NCBI GenBank assembly: GCA_023334545.1
Contig: JAADVB010000103.1
Location: forward strand, 1 to 59,199
Length of the DNA stretch: 59,199 bases
Source: Salisapilia sapeloensis
Taxonomy: Eukaryota > Oomycota > Peronosporomycetes > Peronosporales > Salisapiliaceae
Direction: 5' to 3'
The position numbers and the translations under genes were made by a program. The first letter of the stretch is position 1. Each line of letters opens with the position of its first letter. A model generated the notes under the pieces. The model was not told the origin of the DNA. It worked only from the letters and a program-made list of their open reading frames with translations, and did no database searches. Shown here piece after piece: positions 1 through 9,594 of this stretch.

Positions 1-18
1 ATTTCGGAACTGGCGTAG

Positions 19-222
19 TACAGTGGTGGACGAAGTAATTGGGTGGCATTTGTGACTCGCACTGTACTCCGTCCCACTGAAATGGCGAAGAGCTCAATGG
101 TGCAAGTAAATCGAATGCAGCTTCAACCTGAAGGGCTTCCGATGATACGCTCGACAATATTCCCGCCAAAGCATGACAGAGGAACGGACGATACACGTGA
201 AAAGGAAAGGAAAGGTAAATAG
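19..222 (+). CDS. Possible 3' terminal exon of a gene entering from the left edge
   Basis: Frame 1 is open from base 19 to a TAG at 220-222 and directly follows a GCGTAG that would serve as a splice acceptor. It would encode 67 residues of ordinary-looking sequence ending in a Lys/Arg/Glu-rich tail. The codon choice resembles neighbouring genes, but no family is recognised. It could instead be a 5' untranslated stretch or a chance frame. Bases 223-509 hold nothing I can support. Confidence 0.25.
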   Translation, partial: YSGGRSNWVAFVTRTVLRPTEMAKSSMVQVNRMQLQPEGLPMIRSTIFPPKHDRGTDDTREKERKGK

Positions 223-509
223 CGACGTAGGCCTAGGACGGACTGCCAAACACTCAGGCGTTTATTCCTACGATAGTGTTTGCATGCTTGTGTTCATAGT
301 GCTTGGTGTTTCTTGCTTACCATCCAACTGTCTGACCAACGAACACAGCCTCGACTTTTAAAGCTACTACAAGAAAAAAGCTACCGTGTTGCAACTGTAT
401 GCGTTATCATATTTACTAGAAGCGATTAAAGCCGACACGAAAGCATGCTTGTACGTCGTAAATGAACATTTATCAATTGATCCATAGTGTTGAGCCTTCA
501 CCAAGCAGA

Positions 510-1298
510 TTAGGCACCAGGCGATAAGATCGGACATTCCCACCACAGATCGTCAAAGTCCAGCATCGGCATGTCTACTTGTTCATTGTTTCGAGTCGAC
601 TTGGACCGGAGCGGATGCAGCTTCCTCCGTCGACTCGTATTGAACTGAGCTACCGCCGCTCGACCAAAGGAAGCACTCTTCTTCTTGCACACGACAGTCA
701 GCGTTCCTCTTCCCTGCCGATATTCGATATAGTATCCGTTCATGTCAAATACTGGTGCAAAGCGTTCTAGCTGGAGCATACTGCGTAAATGGTTGTAGCT
801 CCGATGAGACGGCCTCACTGCGCTTTCAAAGAAAAAGTCTCGAACGACTTTAAAAGGAAAGGAGCAGCACTGGCTGCGTCGTGGTATGCCTGAAAATGTA
901 TGTGTGCAAAATATATTCACAAGCTGCGTCAAGTGGCTTCTTCGGTCCTGACAAAGGTCACTTGGGTTTCGATAGAACCAGTGTCGATGCGGCAGTCGAT
1001 ACTGACGAAGCGATTGAGCATAGCGGTGGCAGACGAAGCAGTCGATATGGGCACATTTGGTAAAGAACGCTTTTAGCATCGTGCACAGAGCTCGGAATTC
1101 GGAGAAACGGCGTTTGACGACCCACTGGACTTCTGCCTCGGCCATAGCAACTTGGATGACATATGACGTGTGGGTGCTTTCATGTTCGACACCGGTGATT
1201 TCGGCTACGAGTTTAGGCTCCAATTCTGCTGGTCCACATACGATTTCAAAGCGGTCTTGTGGAGACATGCCTTCGCTCATGACTTCTGGTACGGACAT
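510..1298 (-). CDS. PX (phox homology) domain protein
   Basis: Single-exon reading frame of 262 residues when started at the second in-frame methionine (MSVPEVMSEG); the frame is open 23 codons further upstream. A PX domain, a phosphoinositide-binding module, spans roughly residues 30-150. An N-terminal beta region is followed by VVKRRFSEFRAL, containing the RRFSEF signature whose Arg contacts the 3-phosphate. A basic loop with SLRQYRLP and DRRSHLTQLVNIF then matches the end of the domain. The C-terminal 110 residues are basic and match no known domain; an FESAVRPS segment follows the PX fold directly. Proteins of this type bind endosomal PI3P and work in membrane trafficking or as adaptors. 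The partner and exact role are unknown. The protein ends in an acidic-aromatic DDLWWECP tail. The PX call is firm, the start is not. Confidence 0.75.
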   Translation of the reverse strand: MSVPEVMSEGMSPQDRFEIVCGPAELEPKLVAEITGVEHESTHTSYVIQVAMAEAEVQWVVKRRFSEFRALCTMLKAFFTKCAHIDCFVCHRYAQSLRQYRLPHRHWFYRNPSDLCQDRRSHLTQLVNIFCTHTFSGIPRRSQCCSFPFKVVRDFFFESAVRPSHRSYNHLRSMLQLERFAPVFDMNGYYIEYRQGRGTLTVVCKKKSASFGRAAVAQFNTSRRRKLHPLRSKSTRNNEQVDMPMLDFDDLWWECPILSPGA

Positions 1299-1586
1299 GG
1301 ACGATCGAGAAATGAAGCGTAAAGAGCATAACTCGATAGTATGTATTGGCAAAAGTTTCCATGTCATAAGTAATCTGGAAGATACCGACGCTAAACTTGT
1401 CTCCTGTCGAAACTTTCCAAAGTCTACTCGCGACTATATTCAAAACTATCTAGACGCTTATAAAGATCAAAAGCTTTCCCCTACATGTTGCAACTGACCA
1501 AGGTACAGTTCACTCATATTGTGCGTCTTGTCTTTCCAAATCACGCCTACGTCTGTTTATAAGTAGCAATTAGGACTCTTGTGCTT

Positions 1587-2474
1587 TCATGACGTCTCCA
1601 TTGACATGCTAGAGGACATTGGAGGTTGACGAGCGCCTTCTAGCTCTGCTATCTTACTGAAAGCCTGCTCCAAAAGTTCGTTCTGTCGAGCTACTTGAGC
1701 TTGTAATGCACTTACTTGCTCGCGTAACGACACTTCTTCCGCCGACTGTGACTCTTGTGAATCCACCGCTGGCTCCAAGTGACCTGTTTTCTGTACTTTG
1801 GCGCGAGCGCGCTCTTCACCAGGCGCTCGAATGACCTTCTGACCTCTTTTCAACGCACGACGGCAGTTATGAATGTCATCACGCATGATACGCACGCCGG
1901 CTCGTCGGAGTTTGCTCAGCGTAGCTCTCGGAGGTAATTTGTTGGCTAAGTCCTCTTCAATGATGCGCTTCGTGCTCTCCGTTAGCTTCCGCATGGAAGG
2001 ATGGTGGACGAAGCTATCAGACGGTGGATGCGTGTGGTGCTCGTTGTCGACTCGGACGATCCACTTACTGTCACTCGTCCGCTTGAGCGTGAACTGAAAA
2101 GGACAATTGCACTTTAACGATGCACGCTTCCGGCGTCGCGTGCTCTCGCTCGACTCACTTGTGCTCGGAGCACCACCGCGATCACAAGTGTAGGTGATAG
2201 CCTGGAGCTTCCTTTCTCCACTCTCTGGATCTTTCGAGTCTCTTGTCCGTCGACGAGCAATGCCATAGCCTCGAGAGCACGTGAGATGGCGCAGCATCTC
2301 TTCAGCAGCGACGATATCGTCAAAGATTTCGCCATCGGACGGTGGCTTTAATAAATTCTCTTGATCTAGGTCGATTGCACCCTCTGGAAGGGACGTACTC
2401 GTGTTATTAACGCTCCGGTGGAGCTCTACAGCAGACGTGAGGAGCATCGGTGCCATCTCGTCGCTTTGGTTCAT
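1587..2474 (-). CDS. FAR1/FLYWCH-like DNA-binding protein with C-terminal coiled coil
   Basis: 295 residues from ATG 2474. The frame continues upstream but would run into the divergent gene, so the downstream methionine (MNQSDEMAPM) is chosen. A zinc-binding DNA-binding fold of the FAR1/FLYWCH (WRKY-GCM1) superfamily lies at about residues 75-180. It shows YTCDRGG, then a basic RRRKRASLKCNCPF stretch, WIVRVDNEHHTHPP (the Cys...HxH ligand end) and a helical SMRKLTESTKRII tail. In oomycetes such domains occur in transposase-derived transcription factors. Residues 235-285 form a heptad coiled coil (LREQVSALQAQVARQNELLE), probably for dimerisation. The N-terminal 70 residues are acidic. No transposase catalytic domain is present, so this looks like a domesticated single-copy regulator. 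It shares a 61-bp intergenic region with the ankyrin-PDZ gene. Confidence 0.65.
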   Translation of the reverse strand: MNQSDEMAPMLLTSAVELHRSVNNTSTSLPEGAIDLDQENLLKPPSDGEIFDDIVAAEEMLRHLTCSRGYGIARRRTRDSKDPESGERKLQAITYTCDRGGAPSTSESSESTRRRKRASLKCNCPFQFTLKRTSDSKWIVRVDNEHHTHPPSDSFVHHPSMRKLTESTKRIIEEDLANKLPPRATLSKLRRAGVRIMRDDIHNCRRALKRGQKVIRAPGEERARAKVQKTGHLEPAVDSQESQSAEEVSLREQVSALQAQVARQNELLEQAFSKIAELEGARQPPMSSSMSMETS

Positions 2475-2535
2475 TTTGCATGTGCTTTGCTGGTCAACTG
2501 AAATCACTTGGAGTTTGTATACTGGAGATACACCC
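2475..2535. promoter_or_regulatory. Compact bidirectional promoter region (61 bp)
   Basis: Only 61 bp separate the start codons of the FAR1-like gene (minus) and the ankyrin-PDZ gene (plus). Both promoters must lie here or inside the 5' coding regions. No clear TATA box is seen. Confidence 0.4.
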
Positions 2536-4363
2536 ATGGCGACGGACGTGACGAGTAGCGAGGGCGGCATGGAGGAAAAGGCTGTGACTGCCGTAGCGAA
2601 GGAACAGATGAAAGAGAAAAAAAGTAAGCAGCCTAGGGCGTCGTCTGCACCAGGGAAGAAGAAGAAAGCGAATAAGCCGTTCAAAGCCTTGGGAGTGAAG
2701 AAGAAGAGCTGGCAATCGAACACGCAGGTGAATCGACTAGTGCAAATGGCATTGCTCAAGACACTGCTCCACGCTATCCGCAACGGATCTGTTGAAGGTG
2801 TACGAGTGGCTATTGAACGCGGCGTATCCGTCCACTACGTCGACAGTCGCCAACGGAATTTAATCATGTACAAAGTGTCGATTTCCATCTAGTTACGCTC
2901 GAATGACGAGGTATATGTAGGCATGCTGCCAAGCATGATACGGATGCTCGACTACGTATTGTGATCATCCTAGCGGATGCTGGATGTGATGTGAATCACA
3001 GGGATCAATTAGGATGGAGCTGTCTGCACTACGCTTGGTACTTGTTTACGCTCTACTACGACGAAAGTGGTTACGATACTGACGATATATTCTACAGTGC
3101 TAGTGGAGCGTTGGATGTAGCTAAGGAACTGGTTCGTCGAGACGTGAGCGTTGACTTTAATCCGTACGGGTACGGTCCGGAAGAGTTTGTCATTCCGAAG
3201 GTGTCCCGTGCCAAGAGTTTGCTGCAGCAGACGGAGCAGCTACAGCACGAGCATAACGTCAAGCAGTGCTGGGACTACTTTCGCCGTCAGACGGAGAAGG
3301 CTGGATACGCTGTCAAGTGTCGATCGGTACGTCATCTCTCTGGACACGGTAGATGCTTCTCTTACGACATTTGTCCTAGAATTGCGATTTGGGAAAGCCT
3401 TTAAAGGTTCAGTTCCAAGCTCCAGAAGGACATAGTGAGCACGATCGTATCCGTATCATGGATGTGAATCTGAGAACGCCACTGTGGCAGCAAGTGTCCA
3501 AGAACTTTAGCATTCCACCAGGTACCACTGGCTCCATCACGTTAGATGCCGAGACGTTGGATCAGCCTTCTTTATATCGCATCTGCTATGAAAAGTATGA
3601 GCCCGTTTCTTCCAAGAAGGCAGGGAAGAAGAGTGAAAAGAAGCTCGAGGGAAAAGTGTCCGCTCGAACGGTCAATGACATGGTCATGACGGAGCTCCAG
3701 ACTTCAGATGCTGGAAAGAGCACGAAACAGACGTCTAGATCCTCCAGAGCGAAGAGTCCGAAGAGTGTGGAGGCGAGGAGGAAGTCGAGTGCCCAGCAGC
3801 TCACTTCTCAAAGCGCCAAGCATGAGCATCATGCCGAGGAAGATGCTTCCTCTGACTTGGAAGAGATCCAGGAGGAAGAGCTCTCGAGTGACGACAGTGA
3901 GTTCGAGTCCGTGGCGGAGGACACGATCACGGCAGCTGCAGTGGCGGACCATCCATCCGTTAGCACGGTCACGGGCGTCCATAAGATCGTCGCAATGGCA
4001 GTCGTGAGCGTCTCGACGTTAAAGACTGTGCGTCCGAATGAATACGAAGTCATCGTGCGACGTCGCGGGGCGATCGGATTGACGTTGGAGCCAAAGCCAG
4101 ACAGCTCGAAACTGTCCACGCACTTGATTGTGCGTAGGAGCTCTGGGCAGGCAGCGACAGTGAGTCCTGGCGACAGTCTCGTGGCGATCGGGAATAGCAA
4201 CATTGAGCATGCTGGACTCCGACATACGTTGTGGGAGTTGAATGGCGCCGATCGACCGTTGACATTGCGTTTCCGTCGAGGCAATGCGAAGGCTAAAAGT
4301 AGTTTGTTCTCCAGTCTTCGCAGTCTATCTAGTAGTCGCCCAGCACCGACGATATCCGTTTAA
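2536..4363 (+). CDS. Ankyrin-repeat and PDZ-domain protein
   Basis: Three exons, 2536-2867, 2921-3326 and 3380-4363, give 573 residues; the 53-nt introns both have GT-AG ends. The N-terminus is Lys-rich. Ankyrin repeats follow at about residues 75-145: the helix pair NGSVEGVRVAIERG continues across intron 1 into NLIMHAAKHDTDARL and then IILADAGCDVNHRDQLGWS, the typical hairpin. The middle contains an unassigned beta-rich segment (LGKPLKVQFQAPEGH) and a long acidic/Ser-rich linker. The C-terminal 90 residues form a PDZ domain: a GAIGLTLEP carboxylate-binding loop, THLIVRRSSGQ, VSPGDSLVAIGN and LTLRFRRG. It is probably a scaffold joining protein partners, with no enzymatic domain. The start is set by ACCCATGGC. 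Continuity of the ankyrin repeat across intron 1 strongly supports that splice; intron 2 rests on reading frame alone. Confidence 0.75.
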
Positions 4364-4461
4364 CAGTTGGATGGAAAAACTTGTCTAGATCGAATTGAAA
4401 CTCTCGTAACGTTCCTAGTAGTTGGCGTTGACTGATTTCTTTGTCTCTAGCAGACTTTTGT

Positions 4462-4481
4462 ATCCCAAGTCTTCTTGGGAT
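4462..4481. other. Small perfect hairpin in a 372-bp intergenic stretch
   Basis: The stretch 4364-4735 has no gene. It contains an 8-bp inverted repeat, ATCCCAAG and CTTGGGAT, with a TCTT loop about 100 bp after the ankyrin-PDZ stop. It could fold in that gene's 3' UTR. No function is implied. Confidence 0.3.
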
Positions 4482-4735
4482 GATGTGCATGACGTGCCGT
4501 GGAAGTAGTCGTTACAGGTCGATTTAATGGAATATCCATCAAGGTTTCCATGACGAACTAGGAAGGAGCTTCGTGACTCGAAAGGTCACCTGCATAAAGT
4601 AACGAGCTCAGTGTCATCTTACGCGAGGGCTGGACGGATTGATGAAGCCAGTGGTAACTTGGAAATTAAGGAAATGTAACGACGGTTACATCAGAGAACC
4701 TTTTTCTCGAGTATCAAAACTTCATTTGCGCCGCC

Positions 4736-5077
4736 ATGAAGACATGGAAAACCAACTTACCATTGTTCGGACAAGCTCATGCGCTTTGTAAACGTCAGAC
4801 GGAAGACGCTGAGGCGAAAAAGCTGTCATCCATGCAAAAGAAGATCCAGAAAGAAATGAGAGCGAAGGAAAAACAACGGCGTGCCACCGCCAAGGCGAAT
4901 AAGAAGGCCGCGAAAGCGGAGCGGAAACGCGCTCGCAAGGAAGCGAGACGAGCGGAGAAAGCAAAAGAAGCTGCTATACGAAAGCAAATTGACGGAAGCA
5001 ATAATTGGGCAATGCTGAGCTGTGGTATCATAGCCTTCGCCCCGTACTTCATCAACTTTAATGCAAATGTAATGTGA
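4736..5077 (+). CDS. Small basic coiled-coil protein with hydrophobic C-terminus
   Basis: A 113-residue single exon starting in a strong context, GCCGCCATGAAG. Residues 25-82 are almost entirely Lys, Arg, Glu and Ala with helix-favouring spacing, predicting a long single alpha helix or coiled coil. The last 25 residues (AMLSCGIIAFAPYFINFN) are hydrophobic and could act as a tail anchor. The antisense strand is also open, but that frame mirrors the Lys/Glu/Ala codons and gives an implausible Phe/Ala/Ser-rich product. No family is recognised. The overall shape of charged helix plus C-terminal membrane segment resembles small tail-anchored proteins of mitochondria or ER, but that is inference. 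Confidence 0.5.
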   Translation: MKTWKTNLPLFGQAHALCKRQTEDAEAKKLSSMQKKIQKEMRAKEKQRRATAKANKKAAKAERKRARKEARRAEKAKEAAIRKQIDGSNNWAMLSCGIIAFAPYFINFNANVM

Positions 5078-5118
5078 TTATCGTTGAACATCTCGACCTA
5101 GTCTTCAATCGATACTAT

Positions 5119-5817
5119 TTAATCGTCCCCTACAAATACATCCGCATTGCTGCTCGCACTGCTGTTCGCATTGCTGTTCCCATTGCTACTGTTCGTCATA
5201 CCTGATATGTAGACGAACGGAGCGAAGAGTGCCGGGTTGTATGCACCGTAGATGAACATGACCGAGTGAGTCGCGGACGCGGCGTAGTTACCATACACTT
5301 TTGTCTTGGAGACGTCACTTGTGAAGGCTTCTGTCGTCGTTCCGGCTTTCACAATCGTGGTCGTCTCGCTCCCGGACGCAGATTCATTCTTTTCTCCACT
5401 CGAATGTCCATGGGGAATGGTAGGATACGCAGACCACCCCATGATCGCAGGACTAAAGGCCCCCATGAGTAGAAAGCCTGGTCTGGAGCTGCTTGCCAAG
5501 TAATTACCGCGGACCGCTTGAGATGATATTCTGCTCATAAACATCTTGTCTGTCGTTCCACTCCGACTGATGGAAGTAATGGACGTCCTCGAAGATGAGG
5601 TCAAGGTGGTTCGACTAGTAGACATTCGTCCACTGATCTTACTTGACTGCATCTTTCCGATTCTACCCGCACCTCCACCTCCACCTCCACCTCCACTGAT
5701 CCCTCTTCCGCCTATTTTGCCAACTCCCGTGAATCGCAAAGCACTCGTATTGTCGATGCGGTCGAAGCAGTAGAGTACCACAAGTATGTATATGATAAAG
5801 TGTCTTGAGATCTTCAT
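5119..5817 (-). CDS. Secreted Gly/Ser-rich protein with a duplicated hydrophobic module
   Basis: 232 residues if started at MKISRHFIIYIL, which begins a convincing signal peptide (hydrophobic FIIYILVVLYCF, cleavage probably near NTSALRF). The frame is open 23 codons upstream, but those residues would bury the signal. After the signal comes a Gly tract of eight residues and a Ser/Thr/Arg-rich region. Then come two copies of a similar module about 75 residues apart: GNYLASSSRPGFLLMGAFSP and GNYAASATHSVMFIYGAYNP. The C-terminal 30 residues are Asn/Ser-rich. There is no RxLR-dEER, LFLAK or CHxC signature near the N-terminus. The second module is followed by another hydrophobic run, so a membrane-associated form is possible. 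No family is recognised. It could be a cell-surface or host-facing protein of the organism. Confidence 0.55.
   Translation of the reverse strand: MKISRHFIIYILVVLYCFDRIDNTSALRFTGVGKIGGRGISGGGGGGGGAGRIGKMQSSKISGRMSTSRTTLTSSSRTSITSISRSGTTDKMFMSRISSQAVRGNYLASSSRPGFLLMGAFSPAIMGWSAYPTIPHGHSSGEKNESASGSETTTIVKAGTTTEAFTSDVSKTKVYGNYAASATHSVMFIYGAYNPALFAPFVYISGMTNSSNGNSNANSSASSNADVFVGDD
5671..5694. repeat. ACCTCC hexanucleotide microsatellite (4 units)
   Basis: Four perfect tandem ACCTCC units inside the secreted-protein gene encode part of its polyglycine tract through alternating GGA and GGT codons. Slippage would change the length of the Gly run without shifting frame. Confidence 0.8.
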
Positions 5818-6206
5818 GTCTAGTAGGATTTTAAAAAATCGATTAAGGAGCGACTCGATTGAAATCTCGGGGAAGGATATTTGCATGGGTACAAGGAGAA
5901 TCCGTCAACCAGGTGTTTATTTACGTGTAGAATCAAGTCTTCATGGATACATCTAAAGAGAGAAGTCAAGCATAACGAACATGTCCCATGGCAAGAGCGC
6001 CGGGTGAGATGCAAAGTGTATATCATACGTGCTAAACGCGCTCTACTGACGGCGCTACCACCTACTTGGATCTAGACTAGTTGATGCCCCCTGGTTAAAT
6101 GGCACTCGAAAAAGCTCCTACCCTTCTTAGCACATAGCTTGCAGACACTCTTGGGTGTCTTACCAACGTCAATCACATCTAGCGGATTAGCCTATTCCAG
6201 CAGACG
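5818..6206. other. Intergenic stretch without a supported gene
   Basis: Upstream of the secreted-protein gene and downstream of the F-box gene. Short frames exist on both strands, but none has domain content or convincing codon use. Nothing is annotated here. Confidence 0.5.
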
Positions 6207-7324
6207 TCATGCAAGTAGAAACCTAACAAGAAATAAATCAAGTACCATAAAGTGCTCGCCTAGTTTCTCTGGATCCATTTGAAACTCTCGATTTTCCTGC
6301 GAATTGAAGACCGTGGCAGGATCTAGGCGTCCATAAAATTTCAGCTTTTGCACGTGCCCAAGTGTTGATTTTAAGAAAGTACCTGCCCGACCTCCTGCTC
6401 TCCAGACGTACCACACTTGTGCTTCCCACCAAGCTGGATCTGTATCACCTTCATTTACGTACTATATAATATAGATTAGATGATATGGAAGAGTACAAAG
6501 ATCAATGTAAACGCACAGCAACGGAAATGTAGCTTCCTGGCTGGATCTTCCACAGCCATTTCTTCACTTCCTTGTTGAATGACTCTGGCGCGTTGCCATA
6601 CTTGTAGCTACATGCATATTATGAGCACAATACATGATGTAGAAGTACTGAGACAAAGTTACTTTTTCCGTAACTGCCACTCACCGCCAGAACCGTTCGT
6701 TCGAATGGATTTCCATGGCATGTGACCTTGGAATTTCCACGCGTGTGGTAGAATGGTCTTGGACGGATCACTTGGGTCGATGTCGACGTACCCAAAGGCC
6801 CACTGTGGAAACTGTTCGCGCATCGGACCTGTCTTGTAGCCGCCGTATTGGACAAAGAGCCTGTAGACGCAGTTGAGATGCATGTCTAAGTACTGTGTCC
6901 ATGTCTGAGACGACTTTTTCTCTTCGGCAAACACTAGTTTCCCATGCTTCTTCTCCTTTTCGCTCATGAAAGCCTTCGTACTGACTTCCGCGAGCACCTC
7001 GACGTCCTGTCGGAGCTGTCGGTTCACTTGACCAAAGGCTGCTAGATCCGACGGTAGCAAGAACGATGCAACATACTGCTTCACATCCATATCAAAGTTC
7101 ACTAGACTACGCACAGGCGTGTAGCTGCTTAAATTTCGACTCAACTTGGCTTTCTTCCGTGGTTCACCACGCGCTTTCACAGCTCGTTTCGCCAAGTTCA
7201 TTTGATAGTACACACTTTCGAGTCGAAGCATGCAAGAGCAGACTTTCCGTCCATCGCAGCTACGTGTATGCTTAACCTTGTTCGTCATAGCATCTTTCTC
7301 GTCAGTGCTCGAACGCACTGCCAT
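6207..7324 (-). CDS. F-box-like protein
   Basis: Three exons on the minus strand, 7324-6663, 6607-6517 and 6461-6207, give 335 residues. The joins place RKNYKYGNAPESF and then SVAYVNEGDTDPAWW in one frame; introns are 55 nt each. Residues 70-105 resemble an F-box (VKQYVASFLLPSDLAAFGQVNRQLRQDV), the SKP1-binding motif of SCF ubiquitin ligases. The N-terminus is Lys/Arg-rich with several Cys. The C-terminal half contains a Trp-rich, beta-looking region (WWEAQVWYVWRAGGR) that may be the substrate-binding part; it matches no named repeat. The last exon ends in a hydrophobic tail; a 23-nt candidate intron there was considered too short. F-box is the best reading of the helix pattern but not certain. 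Its start lies 80 bp from that of the divergent HisRS gene. Confidence 0.6.
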
Positions 7325-7404
7325 GCTGGGCTCGATGTGACGGCTTTTCGAGAGATAGTCGACGGTGCTTTCTTATACGAGACAAGTAGAGTGGTTCCTG
7401 CGTG

Positions 7405-9536
7405 ATGCTGCGGACTCGAGTTAGTAGCGGCTTAGGTCGATATGGGGCTCGAATGTGGAGTTCCAGTCGTGTATTGCAATATGGAAATGGAAACAAGTCA
7501 AGTCCGGTTGCACGAGTACGAGGCACGAGGGATTTGTTACCATTAGAAGCTGAAAAGCATCGACAAGTGGTTGGCATCTTGCAGCAGGTCGTGGATAGCT
7601 ATGGCTTTCGACAGGTATAGAGGTTTGGTGGCTAGTGCTGGGTATGTGGATGATGGAGTCGTGCGGATAGATACAAACGCCTTTGATGGAATACACGAAC
7701 TTGTTTGGCCGGTCGCTTGGAGGAGACTCGGACATTGTCATGAAGGTGTGTTTATGGCGTTCTCATTGTTGCTAGTACTCGTACTGAGTATTAGATAGGA
7801 AATGTATACGTTCGAAGACAAGTCTGGGAAGAGTGTGACTCTGCGCCCAGAAGGCACTGCAGGTATTCGAGTGTGATGACAGTGGTTGGAAGGCTGGTGG
7901 TGACCTCATCTTTCTAGGCATTATCCGCGCTCTAGTGTCGAATAACTTGAAGCAAGAGCTACCGATGAAGCTCTCCTACTCTGGTAGCATGTACAGGTAC
8001 AGTCGGCATTGCTATCTCTTATCGGGCCAAGTGTCCACTTGAATACGAAGCTCATGCGTGATGATTTAGATACGAGCGTCCACAGCGTGGTCGTTATCGT
8101 GAGTTCCAGCAATTTGGTACGATAGTATTCTACCGTTTGATTTTGCGTTGTCTGACTTTTTGGCCACAGGGGCGGAGTACTTGGGTTCGTCTGGTCCATC
8201 CGTCGACATCGAAGTAGGATCTTTTCATGTAAAAAAAGAGAAGCTGGCGTTTATCTAGTGCATGTACTAGGTAATCGCAATGGCTGCTCATGCTCTTGAC
8301 AAGCTGCAGATTCTAGACAAAGTGCAGTTGCAGCTCAACTCGCTTGGGGATGTCGATAGGTACCTACTTGTAGCAACAACAATGGATGTGGAAAGATATT
8401 AACATGGACGTACTATTACATGACAGTCGAGCCAACTATCGAGAAGCCTTGACAACGTACTTTGAACGCTTCCGACAGGATCTGTCTGCTGACAGCATCA
8501 GCAGGTCCATTCTCTCTAGACTCTTTCTTCCTATACATGAAGTCGGAAATAGCTGATTATAATTCTTGACGACAGACTTGAACGAGGAAGTGTCCTACGC
8601 ATACTGGACTCCAAGGATCGTTCGGACCAAGCGATTGTAGAGAACGCACCGCGTTTAATTGACTATCTTACCCCGACTGCTACACAAGTACGTATTTGCA
8701 TGAATTTAATACCTCTTTGGTGTGCTCATCGTCTGTAAAGCGAATGGAAACGGTCTTGCGTGGACTGGATGCCATGGGCATCCCGTATGAGCACAACTCT
8801 CGCCTTGTCCGAGGACTGGTACGCTCTTTCTCTTCATTCGGTCGTATTATGAGCAGGAACGAATGATCGTGTTGACTTTGTAGGACTACTACAGCCATAC
8901 AGTGTTTGAATTTGTAGAGCAGCAGGAAGAGTCCGATGGAAAGGGTCAATTAGGTATCGCTGTGCTTGCTGGAGGCTGCTATACGGAGCTATCGAGTGCG
9001 CTGGGTGGCCCAGATATTGACTGCATCGGGTGGGCAGCCGGTGTGGATCGACTCTGTCTGCTAGCACAGGGTCTCCAACCTCCCTCTCCTTCGTTAGCTG
9101 TATGGAAACTGCATGTATTATAAATGTGGAGATGGCTTATGTTGTATGTCTAGGTCGTTCCTGTCTTGTCTGGTGACGATTCCGAAGCGATTCTGCATCG
9201 GTCGATGGACGTTGCCGAGGTACACGGAAGAACTATAGATTCCTACTAGACTAGCTGACGTGTGATGCAGAGACTACGCCGACAAGGACACGTCGTGCAC
9301 TTTTGCCATGGCCGAGGGAACTTGAAGAAGCAGATGAAGGTAGGATTTGTGACTCTAGTTTACGTTGTCAAGTAGCTTTATCATGTTTTTAGGCTGCTGC
9401 GAAGCTGGATTCGACGCATGCGATCATATTGGGTGGAGATGAACTCGCCAACGACTGTGTCAAGGTCAAGGACATGAACAAGCGAGAGGAAGTGTCAGTG
9501 TCATTGGAAACCTTGACGGACATGACATTTGAATAG
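7405..9536 (+). CDS. HARS: Histidyl-tRNA synthetase
   Basis: Fourteen exons joined by hand: 7405-7614, 7671-7745, 7799-7862, 7918-7996, 8070-8116, 8170-8213, 8271-8359, 8427-8504, 8576-8687, 8741-8818, 8884-9099, 9154-9219, 9271-9339 and 9393-9536. The frame is uninterrupted for 456 residues. It charges tRNA-His with histidine. Class II features are in order: RGTRDLLP near residue 36, TLRPEGTAG, the motif-2 loop YRYERPQRGRYREFQQFG, the histidine-specific RGLDYYSHTVFE, GGCYTELS, motif 3 IGWAAGVDRL, and a C-terminal anticodon-binding domain (VVPVLSGDD to GGDEL). The first 30 residues are rich in Arg and Ser with few acids, like a mitochondrial presequence, so this may be a mitochondrial or dual-targeted enzyme. 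Introns are 50-74 nt. It is divergent from the F-box gene. Confidence 0.92.
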
Positions 9537-9594
9537 ACGAATGGAATAGACAAAAGGAATTTGTTGAGCGGATGAGAAGCTTCTTAAAAACCTT

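Noticed and set aside
160-170. TTCCCGCCAAA, an E2F-like sequence near the left edge
   Set aside because: Probably within the coding sequence of the possible terminal exon and not upstream of a recognised cell-cycle gene.
4795-5091. 98-codon antisense frame over the small basic coiled-coil gene
   Set aside because: It mirrors Lys/Glu/Ala codons and gives a Phe/Ser/Ala-rich product with no features; the sense frame has the better start context.
6207-6250. Possible extra 23-nt intron at the end of the F-box-like gene
   Set aside because: Far shorter than every other intron in the window; the frame simply ends at the TGA.
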